A DNA stretch of 23,700 nt, taken from assembly GCA_001586965.3 (NCBI GenBank), contig LUCW03002010.1, positions 1-23,700 of the forward strand. The letters run 5' to 3'. The notes below the pieces were generated by a model. The model had not been told where the DNA came from. It worked only from the letters and a program-made list of their open reading frames with translations, and ran no database searches. This DNA is from Sphaeroforma sirkka. Taxonomy: Eukaryota; Opisthokonta; Ichthyosporea; Ichthyophonida. Of this stretch, positions 10,016-18,127 are shown in pieces (position 1 is the first letter of the stretch; each line of letters starts with the position of its first letter). The position numbers were made by a program, and so were the translations under genes.

Positions 10016-12593
10016 ATGTGCGCACTAGAGCAAGATTATGAGAAAATGTTCAACAAAATCTATACCAAAGGAGATGAACGTATCTTTCAAACAGTTTTCG
10101 TAAATGGAGAAAAGTTATGGCACTATTTGATCCAGGGGCTGAAGTCTCTGCTATCTCATGCCAGAGTAGCCTACGCTACAGATATGGCTGTCCATAACGA
10201 AACAACTGATTTAATCTTGGGAAATCGCTAAAGTTACTACTTGCGAACAAAGCCATTGACTATGCACACATAATGCTGTCAGATAGAAAGTGAAGACTCA
10301 CCTAATCGTTACTGACATGTCTCAGAAATACGATTTAATTAAGGTATGACTGATCTTCTCAGTTTAGGTATAACACTCACTGGTCTGAAGAAATGGGCTA
10401 GACCCGAATAAAGATCAGTCAGATGATAATATGTTAAGATACCTAAACCTCCGGAAGGTGAAACAATTTAGATATGATTCCGCACTTCACCGATATAATT
10501 ATGGACTTATTATACAAAACAGGAAGATTGCAATAACTGACTGGTGTATGTTTAAGTTCTCTAATGGGTACGTTAGACTTGACTTAACAAACGTCGACTT
10601 CTCTAAGTTAAAGTGTCCTTCACATAACTACGTGAGTTGGAGACACAAAGACGTTGTCAAAACCCAAATAAATCGAAGATTGGTTAAAACAGGGTCTAAT
10701 TGAAATTAATTATGATGCAACCCCAGTTAACTTAGCTCTCTTAGCGGTCGATCAATATAAATCTGATGGAACGTTTAGTAAAACAAGAGTAGTACTAGAC
10801 CTGTCGCCAATCAAAAAACTAATTCCGCAACATAGTTTTCCCTTACCTAAGATAAGCGAAATACTACGCAAAATGGAGGTGCGACTATCTTTTCAAGATA
10901 GACTTAAAAGCTGCATTCCATCAACTACAAATATATGAGCCTCATAGGAAATACTTTTCCTTTACTTGGCAAGGTAAGAAGTACCAGTTTAAAGGTGCAC
11001 CTGAAGGCTTACATGTTACCTTCTTTCTTCTAACAAGTTATGATGGAACTATTTGCGGACCTGTCGTATAACGTATCAGTCTATTTAGATGATATAGTTA
11101 TCTTTACAAAGACAGCACATGAACATGCTAAACTCGTTAAAGAAGTCTTAAAGCGACTTAATCATGCTAAACTTAAGATTAACGAAGACAAGTGTTCTTT
11201 TTTGCTAAAGATACTATACACTTACTTGGCTACAAAGTATCTGCAGCAGAAGGGTAGAAATTGATCCTGGCAAGAAACAATTTCTGTTGGATTTATCAAC
11301 ACCAATTACTGGAAGAGATGTGAACTCTGTGTGTGGGTTTGTTAACTTCTTCTCGGATTCGGTACCGCATCTTTCTCATTACTTAAAGTTTTTCAGTCAC
11401 CTACGGCTGCACAAAGGACCTTTGGAAAAGCTTTGGACTAAAGAATGTGATGATGCATTTAAACTAGTCAAAAGTAAAGTAATGGACGCACCCATCATAG
11501 TACCCTGTGGATGGTGTCCCATTCAAGTAGCAACCGACGCTTCAGATCGAGCGGTAGGTGGAATGCTATAGCAAACGATATACGGTAAACCACGCTACAT
11601 ACAATTCTTTAGCAAGAGTTATAATAAGAGTCAACGAAATTACCCTGCCGTTAAACAAGAGCTCTTTGCTATTATTACTGCGCTAAGACAGTTTAAAAAC
11701 TACCTTTATGGAAGTTACTTCACTGTCGCCTGTGATCAAGTCTTTAACATATTTAAAGGATATGAACCTTGATTCACAGTTGGTGAGCCGCTGGCATGAC
11801 ATTATTGCCAAGTTCGCTTTTAACATTACACACATACCAGTAATACATAATCATCTTCCTGACATGCTCTCTCGACTTGTGGCCGACTACCAGAAAACAG
11901 TCAAGGAGTTATTAGCAACCGATTGGATGCTAAATAAGAAATGGTTTAACCTCGCTCAATCACGATGGGGTCCATTTACTGTTGATATGTTCGCCGCAGA
12001 ACATAACAAACAGGTTTCTGAATATAGGTCGTTGACTCATCCTAAAAGTGATGCATTTCAGCTTGACTTATCAAAAGCATAATGCGTGGGCTAACCCACC
12101 TTGTCAACTTATCGCACAGTTGTTAAATTATGTTAATATTACTAAGTCTACCATTACGCTGTGTTGTCCCTTACGTAACTCCGACCCATGGATACGTGAT
12201 TTAATTAATATGATTCAAGACGAACCTATTTATGTCGACCGTGAAACCGACACGTTTTTGTATCAGGGATCCTATTCTATTAAGAAGATACCTTGGAAAT
12301 ACACCATTGTTTGTCGCATCGGTCCTGCAGGTACCACTAAGTGGAAACCTCAGCCAGAATTCTTAGCTAAACTAGAGGAGTCTAAAAGAGTTTGAACAAA
12401 AGCTCAAGACTCGTACAACACATGCACCCAACAAGATTGCAGTCGAGGTAATGTCGATTGAAACGGCATTAGATCGTAAAAACATGGAACTAGCTAATGC
12501 CATGGATCAAAGACTCAAAACTCTAAGAGAGCCTGAAGCTCGCACTCAACTACTTAAAGCGCTGCTTAAAGAACAGCCAGGAGTTGCGAAACA
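10016..12593 (+). pseudogene. pol: Copy C pol: protease, RT, RNase H, Dam-like domain, linker
   Basis: All domains up to the linker are recognisable: DPGA at 10129-10140, YLDD at 11082-11093, the TDAS of RNase H near 11538, and the extra domain about 11930-12330. The frame is broken many times, including by multi-base changes (10201-10460) not seen in copies A or B. An in-frame TAG (11569-11571) in RNase H is shared with copy D, so those two descend from one already defective sequence. From 12451 the linker frame is open, and copy C has the A-run length that joins the extra domain and the linker in one frame. Confidence 0.85.
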
Positions 12594-13007
12594 TACTTCC
12601 TTTTCACTCCAGATTTGTGCTGGAGTGTCCTTTAGATGTGGAGTTATAATGTCCCCGACATTCGTATCCACGAATTTTTTCAGCCTTTCGACGTTTATCC
12701 CCAATATTTGACGGCACGTAGTCAGGGGGCAAGCTGGGGTCCTGAGCTTCACTCCTAGGTGATACACGGACGCTGGTGAGCCTTTCCGCGGTAGTAGATA
12801 CCTCTTCTTCCAAGGCTTTAGGATTCAGACAGAGTCATCCTCAGAATTATCCTCTGTACCAACCTTAGAATTGGCTTCCCCAACAGTTTCCTCGGCAGGC
12901 TCAACTCCAGACAGGCTAGGTGTTTCCACAGGGACCTCAGGAACCTCGGCAGGCTTAGCAGGCTTAGAGCTGGCGGCTCCCTTGCCTTTAGAAGTACCCT
13001 TAGCCAT
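12594..13007 (-). pseudogene. gag: Type 1 gag N-terminus, left copy
   Basis: The ATG at 13007 lies only 25 bp inside the LTR end (13033). The first 60 codons are lysine-, alanine- and proline-rich, then acidic (NSEDD), a low-complexity, probably unstructured Gag N-terminus. A small insertion near 12827-12833 breaks the frame that is open in the right copy (21602-21144). The sequence then passes through a possible coiled coil (KALEEEVSTTAERL). It stops at 12594, where plus-strand pol of copy C begins, so the middle of gag is lost. Confidence 0.75.
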
Positions 13008-13253
13008 AGTATTTTCTGGCTAGTAAAATCGATGTTAGACAGTCTAGAAGCAGTACACTACTGTAACTACTAAATAACTGAAAATATGTAAACTTCGATG
13101 GAAATTACTAGGTTTCAAACTATATTAAACTCAAAAATACAATTCTTAGTCAGCTAGGATTTAGCAGTGGTAGCTTGTGTAAGAATGATCGGGACTGCCT
13201 CTTGTTAAGAGCCTAAATATCCTCGATCACACAGGGCGTACCTCTAGCTGTTC

Positions 13254-13259
13254 TTTATT
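13254..13259 (-). promoter_or_regulatory. AATAAA polyadenylation signal in LTR
   Basis: AATAAA on the minus strand lies about 95 bp after the TATA-like box in element sense. Such signals usually lie in the R region of LTR elements, downstream of the transcription start. It is present at the same place in the other full-length LTRs except where altered (AATAAA reads TTTAATG on the plus strand in 14678-15324). Confidence 0.5.
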
Positions 13260-13350
13260 GAATAATTTTCACTAGAAGTACTAAATGTTCATGACCACTT
13301 GCCTAATTTGTAAATAGACATAATAACGTAAGTCACGTTAATACATTAGC

Positions 13351-13364
13351 TGATATAAATAAAG
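13351..13364 (-). promoter_or_regulatory. TATA-like box in LTR
   Basis: The minus strand reads CTTTATTTATATCA, the best TATA-like stretch in the middle of the LTR, upstream of AATAAA. It is kept in all LTR copies (for example around 3500-3510 and 21945-21957). It would set the start of element transcription, dividing U3 from R. No start-site data are available. Confidence 0.4.
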
Positions 13365-13686
13365 TTCCATCTGAAGAAAAGTTAAAAAGAGAAAAAAAGA
13401 CTTATTGGATTTTGGAGATTGGCGGGAGGACCAAAATCTATAAGTAGTAGTTCGGAGATTATAAAATATAGTTTATAATATCCTACATCTACTAATGTCT
13501 CAAATAGGTCCAAGTAGATGAGTCATACCAAATACTCAGGCTATTGGAGCCATCAAAGTGAATTTAGAACACTTTGGAGATTTTGGAAAAAGAGTTTGTA
13601 CTGAATTATTTAAAATACAAATAAAACCAATGTATTATCTCAATTGATCTTGATGTTTTAGACTGACCGGAGGCCGTATTTCTACA

Positions 13687-14545
13687 GTACTCTCTAGTGA
13701 GGTAGTGGTATAACGATTACCAAAAGCCGTGATTACCAGGGTTAGATGGTAAATGAGGATCGATGTTATGAGGATGGTAAGCTTGATCGATTTACATACG
13801 ATCATAGTCTCTGACAGGGTTAGATTTTTTCGAGAGAATGATCGATTGTAGCTTCCGAACTATAGAGATTAAATCTTGAGGTTTTACCCACTTCACCAGT
13901 GGAACTGGCTCAGTGGTAACTCTGCTGGCCGATAAACCAATGGGTCCCAACTCGGATAATATTTTTTTATAGGTATAGGAAGAATATCGGCCACGTGGAT
14001 ATGATCGAAAGGTCAGAAGCTGCGGTAGTGGCTAGTTCCTTTAAAAGCTCTTTTTTTTTTTTTTGCGGTTCAAATGGCGTCGAGATTGAGAAAATCCAAG
14101 TACTCGTTGTCGAGTTATGGCGTCCCCAACATTTGCGTCTTCCGCCCCAACATTCATAATAGGTGGATTGGGCTGAATTTTAGTAGTAATAAACCGCCGA
14201 TTTCGAGACGATCCCTCCACTTGTTCAGGAGATATAGCCTTTCCAATATCTGACTTTTCGCGGTCAAATGGCGGGCTGATGCCCTGGGATGCACTACTAG
14301 GAGACACACGGACGCTGGCGAGCCTTTCCGCGGCAGTTGAGATCTCTTCTTCCAAGGCTTTAGGATCCGACTTAGTCATCCTCAGAATTATCCCCGGAAC
14401 CAAGCTCAAAAACAGCTTCCTCTACAGCTTCAACGGCAGGCTCAGTACCAGACGGACCAGCGTCCCCAGTAACCTCAGGAACCTCAACAGGCTTAGCAGG
14501 CTTAGAGCTGGCGGCTCCCTTGCCCTTAGAACTTTCTTTAGTCAT
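13687..14545 (-). pseudogene. gag: Type 2 gag N-terminal half, left copy
   Basis: Starts at ATG 14545. The first 60 codons resemble type 1 Gag (K/A/P-rich then acidic) but differ clearly. A stop codon after the acidic stretch (near 14371) and a one-base shift break the frame. A possible coiled coil follows (KALEEEISTAAERL), then a run of 14 A's in gag sense (14064-14051) encoding lysines, after which the frame closes at once. Real gag sequence continues in another frame through LPIPKK and LVKWVKP motifs to the LTR boundary at 13687. The following part of gag is absent, cut off by the type 1 LTR. Homologous to 22278-23131. Confidence 0.75.
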
Positions 14546-14677
14546 AGTAATAGCTCAAGAATAGGAAAAGTAATAAGGTCTAGGTATAGTAACTAGCGTG
14601 TAGCTAACTTTAGGTAGTATTAGCCACTATGAGGTAGTATAGAATACTTACAGTCCTGTCGCTGGATAGTAAGCAAT
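14546..14677 (-). other. Type 2 untranslated leader between LTR and gag
   Basis: This 132-bp stretch separates the LTR end from the gag ATG; type 1 has only 25 bp. Right after the LTR comes ATTGCTTACTATCC in element sense, which is not a usual tRNA-derived primer site. On the minus strand there is a consensus splice donor GTAAGT at 14651-14646 and an AG after TTCTTG at 14555-14554, so a small intron in the leader is possible but unproven. Repeated at 23132-23264. Confidence 0.45.
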
Positions 14678-15324
14678 TGTTAGACAGTCTAGCAGCAGTA
14701 CACTACGGTAACTACTAATTAACTGAAAAATATGTAAACTCTCGATGGAAATTACTAGGTTTCAAACTATATTAAACTAAAATACAATTTAGTCAGCTAG
14801 GATTTAGCAGTGGTAGCTGTGTTTAAGAATGATTGGGACTGCCTCTTGGTAAGAGCCTTAATGTCATCGATCACACAGGACATACCTCTAGCTGTTCTTT
14901 AATGAATAATTTTCACTAGAAGTACTAAGTGTTCATGACCACATGTCTATTTGGTAGATAGACATAAGAACGTAAGTCAAGTTTATACATTAGCTAATAT
15001 AAATAAAGTTCCATCTGAAGAAAAGCTAAAAAAAGAAAAAGATTGATTTTGAGATTGGCGGGAAGACCAAAACCTGTAAGTAGTAGTTCAGAAATTATAA
15101 AATTTAGTTTATAATATCCTACATCTACTATCGTTTCAAATAGGTCCAAGTAAAATGAGTCATACCAAATATTCAGGCTATAGGAGCCATCAAAGTGAAT
15201 TTAGAACACGTTGGAAATATTGGAAAAAGAACTTGTATTAAACTATTTTAAATACAAATAAAAACCAATGTGTTATCTCATTTGATCTTGATATTTTAGA
15301 CTGACCGGAGGCCATATTTCTACA
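14678..15324 (-). repeat. Complete LTR, type 2 (647 bp)
   Basis: In element sense it runs from TGTAGAAATATGG at 15324 to GTCTAACA at 14678. It is a 5' LTR for the type 2 gag start at 14545. It differs from the type 1 LTRs by scattered substitutions, for example GGCCATAT for GGCCGTAT near the end. The plus-side flank, starting ATCGCACGGATTC, is a decayed integrase gene of another element, so this element probably inserted next to or into that gene. Confidence 0.88.
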
Positions 15325-15334
15325 ATCGCACGGA

Positions 15335-15892
15335 TTCATCGTATTTTTTTACGTGCGAACACGTTGGCAATGGAAGAATCGAAGTGCTAGCACGCACACT
15401 GAAGTACTAGCTAAAACGATCCTTAGGGACCACCAATGGCGTGAGATGGTGCCAGAATTTATCGCCAAATATAATGCCGCACACTCGAGTGATATTAATA
15501 ACTTATACCTTGAAATGGTTAGAAATTACACTCGCAATACTGATACGCTGGTCGTAGTGGTGCTACACAAGATATTGGGCTGTGCTGAACCTAATATATC
15601 TTCTCGCCAAAAGCCACTTGAGCGAGATAAGCGAGCGGTCAAAGCGGTGTAAATCCCACGTGCATTGCAGAAAGAATCAGCTGGCAAGTATCGAATCGAT
15701 GAGTCTATAATCGAGAATAAGCGTGAAGATAAGTTCGCTAAAGACTGGCTCGGCCCAGCCGAGGATCTGGCACACGTGGCTCTGGTGATGAATTTTATCA
15801 TTGACGAAGCCCTGAATAAGGGATACCGGCTGCATCTCAAGAATACTAAGGCTTGTGTGCCGTCATTTGGTCGTCAGGACAAACGTCATTAG
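15335..15892 (+). pseudogene. Decayed integrase C-terminal half of a different Gypsy-like element
   Basis: A plus-strand frame at about 15350-15400 reads EHVGNGRIEVLARTLK, matching the context of the catalytic glutamate in retroviral-type integrases (HPQ-x-NGR-V-E). One frame over, 15353-15652 continues with RDHQWREMVPEFIAKYNAAH, the conserved stretch after that Glu. After a single in-frame TAA (15650-15652) it continues with KFAKDWLGPAEDL, resembling the GPY/F C-terminal module. The sequence is not that of the chromovirus copies here, so it is a second, older element. One frameshift and one stop mark it as dead. The N-terminal half is missing at the LTR boundary. Confidence 0.65.
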
Positions 15893-15974
15893 GCACGATT
15901 GGCACATCTCCTTATAGGCAGTAGCTTTGGGTTTCTCTCCCTTTCGCAGATGAGGATGAAGCTCATCTCTCCGA

Positions 15975-16039
15975 GCTGCAATTGCAGCGTTCCAAAGCAG
16001 TGTCCCTATACACTGCTACTTTGTGGTGCTTTTAAGCAC
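15975..16039. repeat. Cluster of three short inverted repeats
   Basis: Three perfect small palindromes follow each other: GCTGCAATTGCAGC (15975-15988), GCAGTGT with ACACTGC (15997-16003 and 16010-16016, 6-base loop), and GTGCTT with AAGCAC (16026-16031 and 16034-16039). They lie just after a decayed integrase. Function unknown. Confidence 0.55.
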
Positions 16040-16412
16040 TGAACACGATCTTATTTCCAACAGATCGGCCCAAGGGTGACACTTTCTCTGATGATGATGA
16101 GACCTTTACTCACACATCATATGCCTACCCTTAACTCGGCTATAGTTGACTAATCTTAAAAAGGCATACAGATTTGCTACTAGCCGTCTGGAACGAGAAA
16201 CGCAGCTTGCCTAATGGGCTGTAAGGAAGCAAGCGGAAGGTTGTCTACGATTTGAATAGCCACTACTTGCCTTCTCTTTTTAGTCGCCAAATCCGGACAG
16301 TATCTGACAACTGGGTTGTAATAGCAGTTGGGTCATAAACCAGGACCTGTACATTGAAAATCGAATGCCCTGTACCAGCTGATAGGAGAAGGAAATTGAG
16401 ATTTAGTTTAGG

Positions 16413-16440
16413 GCATACACATGGATATTCATGTGTATGC
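16413..16440. repeat. Perfect 11-bp inverted repeat
   Basis: GCATACACATG (16413-16423) pairs with CATGTGTATGC (16430-16440) around a 6-base loop GATATT. No neighbouring gene explains it. Confidence 0.7.
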
Positions 16441-16899
16441 ATAAGAACCATGGACTAGCCTGGGTTCTTAATACAATGCCCATGCTTTTAAAATGCTCTG
16501 GTCCCACAGAAAAAAATCAGAATAAATGCTAGAGACCATAGAAGCAACCCTTATCAGCATTGTTGCAGACAGACTGAAGACAAATACGCCTGCTCCCACA
16601 GGTGCATGGATACACAACGAAGGTAACGACGGTAATATTGTCAATCATCGAGACGATATGTTCGTATGAAACTAAATAAGGCAAGTATGAGAGAATCGAT
16701 ATGAACGTTAACCAAAAGTAACACAGCAATTGATTCGCACTGTTGCATGTAGGGACATGACTAAATTTTGATGGCGCTGACGACTGTGAAACTGAGTTGG
16801 TACGTATGCACTCCAAATTATGCTTACCATGAAGTAATTTAACCACCATGCGATCTCGCATGCGGACACTACACATAAGTACCATCAAGTGTTTATCAG

Positions 16900-16971
16900 A
16901 CTGCATTCAGTCGAGCAGCAAAACTTTTGCAATCGGACTGCATTCAGTCGAGCAGCTAAACTTTTGAAATC
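16900..16971. repeat. Two-unit tandem repeat, 37-bp period
   Basis: A unit beginning ACTGCATTCAGTCGAGCAGC occurs at 16900 and again at 16937, followed by near-identical AAACTTTTG segments. Only two units are present. Most likely a simple replication duplication. Confidence 0.8.
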
Positions 16972-17617
16972 TTATAATTACCTTTACACCACAACAGTAT
17001 CCACGTACATGAATCTGAGCACACTTTGAGGTATGATGAGAACCATCAGCGACGATATCAAATTAAATATATGCATGGATCCAGTACCTCATACATTCCT
17101 TCTCTCGTTTCTAATACCGTGATATACAACAACAAAATTTAAACCAGATAGAGCAATACACAATTGTCATTTTTTTTACACAGAACGGCGACTATCTGTC
17201 TTATTTAACCCACTAAGCATCTTACTACGGTAATTTTTTATATGAGGCTCTTAAGACCATATAGTTCATATCATCGTATATATGTAGAGAAAAGCTCTTT
17301 AAAATCGATCAATTGATGGGTGATGTCACAAACATTATTTCGCAACTATTACAACTTCATATCTTAATCTGCCCGGCGTGGTGATTTATAGTTGATCACA
17401 GTCTTACATCCCGGTCCGCGATGGCTTTCGGTCGTCGTTTATTAAACAGCCACATTCTCCTGTTCACACGCTGGAGTTTTATGCACGACTATTAAAAAAA
17501 AGTTCATGTATGAAAATCAGTATGTATTGAGATATCTTCAAGAAATACAGGATTTTCATGTCAGAATAATAGATTCCAAGGTAACATGGGTCTGTTTCCA
17601 TTTATTCCCCCCCCTAC

Positions 17618-18007
17618 TTACATAATACGACGGCAGCTGGGTTGTTTGGGAAGTCCGGACTTGTGTCGCCCTAAAGGTGCAACCGACCCACTTTTAACAT
17701 ATTGTGCTATGTTCGTAGTCATTTGTAATAAAATAGACATCTTGGACGTGGATAGTGAATATACCTTTCGTAAAGAATGGAACATTAAGACTTCTCTTCG
17801 TAATCTGACGCTAGCAGCAAGACCCTCAATCTTCATATTCAGCTGCGTGTCAGTAAATATATTTAGCTTTTTCATTCTATCAATCTCTGGTCCCCGCGGA
17901 ATCACAGATAATCAAACCTTGATGGCACTCCCATGGAGTCGCACAATTTTCGCATCGAACATATCGAAACAAACTCGAAACAGTTCGAAAAAAGTCGTAT
18001 CCGGCAT
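17618..18007 (-). other. Possible coding frame, unrecognised; one in-frame TGA
   Basis: On the minus strand a frame from ATG 18007 gives 31 codons, meets TGA at 17914-17912, then stays open to 17618. The protein looks natural: a start rich in Phe and hydrophobic residues, then charged helical stretches such as RMKKLNIFTDTQLNMKIEGL and RREVLMFHSLRKVY. I recognise no family. It lies 120 bp after the bystin stop on the same strand, and the bystin 3' region has an AATAAA (18028-18023) just before it, so it would be a separate transcript. The TGA could mean a pseudogene, a short intron (an AAG|GT donor-like sequence precedes it) or no gene at all. The opposite-strand frame (17586-18041) looks less natural. 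Confidence 0.3.
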
Positions 18008-18022
18008 TACAACAACCTCAAA

Positions 18023-18028
18023 TTTATT
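18023..18028 (-). promoter_or_regulatory. Candidate polyadenylation signal of bystin
   Basis: AATAAA on the minus strand, about 100 bp after the bystin stop codon (18130-18128), a normal distance for a 3' end signal. It is the first such hexamer downstream of the gene. Confidence 0.45.
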
Positions 18029-18127
18029 TTTGATATTGTAGCCGAACAACAACGAACGGCATTATTACTATATTACTATAATTATCTCTCCATCATCTCC
18101 ATCTCGCTCAAGGGTATCGCGGAATCT

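Larger units (their letters stand above)
9527..12593 (+). mobile_element. Copy C: internal fragment of the same element
   Basis: Copy C starts inside gag (homologous to copy A from about 687) and runs through protease, RT, RNase H and the extra domain into the linker before integrase. It ends at 12593 within ...GTTGCGAAACA, where the sequence switches to a minus-strand gag N-terminus. It has no LTR of its own. Its left end abuts copy B head to head with a few shared bases (GATGATGG) at the join. From about 11034 on it is duplicated as copy D at 19630-21188. Confidence 0.88.
13033..13686 (-). repeat. Complete LTR, type 1 (654 bp)
   Basis: In element sense the LTR begins TGTAGAAATACGG at 13686 and ends GTCTAACA at 13033, with the usual TG...CA ends. 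It is a 5' LTR, because the gag ATG at 13007 follows it directly. The upstream side (13687 onward) is the interior of another gag gene (type 2), so it looks like an insertion into that gene. I could not find a target-site duplication because the other end of this element is not recognisable. The space between LTR and ATG has no obvious tRNA-complementary primer site beginning TGG. Confidence 0.88.
11034..15360. repeat. Left copy of ~4-kb segmental direct duplication
   Basis: This stretch reappears at 19630-23700 in the same order and orientation: RT to pol linker (+), type 1 gag start (-), LTR, type 2 gag start (-), LTR, then flank. The two also share the odd plus-to-minus joins at 12593 and 13686 and the RNase H stop. 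The right copy includes at least 36 bp of non-element flank beyond the last LTR. Independent retrotransposition cannot explain that; duplication or assembly can. Confidence 0.9.
15893..17617. other. 1.7-kb stretch without a recognisable gene
   Basis: I find no convincing coding frame here. The longest frame (16906-16529, minus, 125 codons) has no family motif I recognise. The first 350 bp probably hold the 3' end of the decayed element; a purine-rich tract at 16223-16240 followed by TGTCTACG could be its polypurine tract and LTR start. Small hairpins (15975-16039, 16413-16440) and a 37-bp tandem repeat (16900-16971) are listed separately. The rest is AT-rich. Confidence 0.5.

Noticed and set aside
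16529..16906. 125-codon minus-strand frame with a hydrophobic stretch
   Set aside because: No family resemblance, ends in repeat sequence, and no neighbouring gene signal; probably chance.
15893..17617. tRNA, rRNA or CRISPR-type repeats
   Set aside because: No cloverleaf with TTC-loop bases, no rRNA-like sequence, and the only tandem repeat has two units without spacers.
17586..18041. 151-codon plus-strand frame
   Set aside because: Looks like the antisense of a more natural minus-strand frame; starts in a C-run and has no recognisable motif. Not fully excluded.
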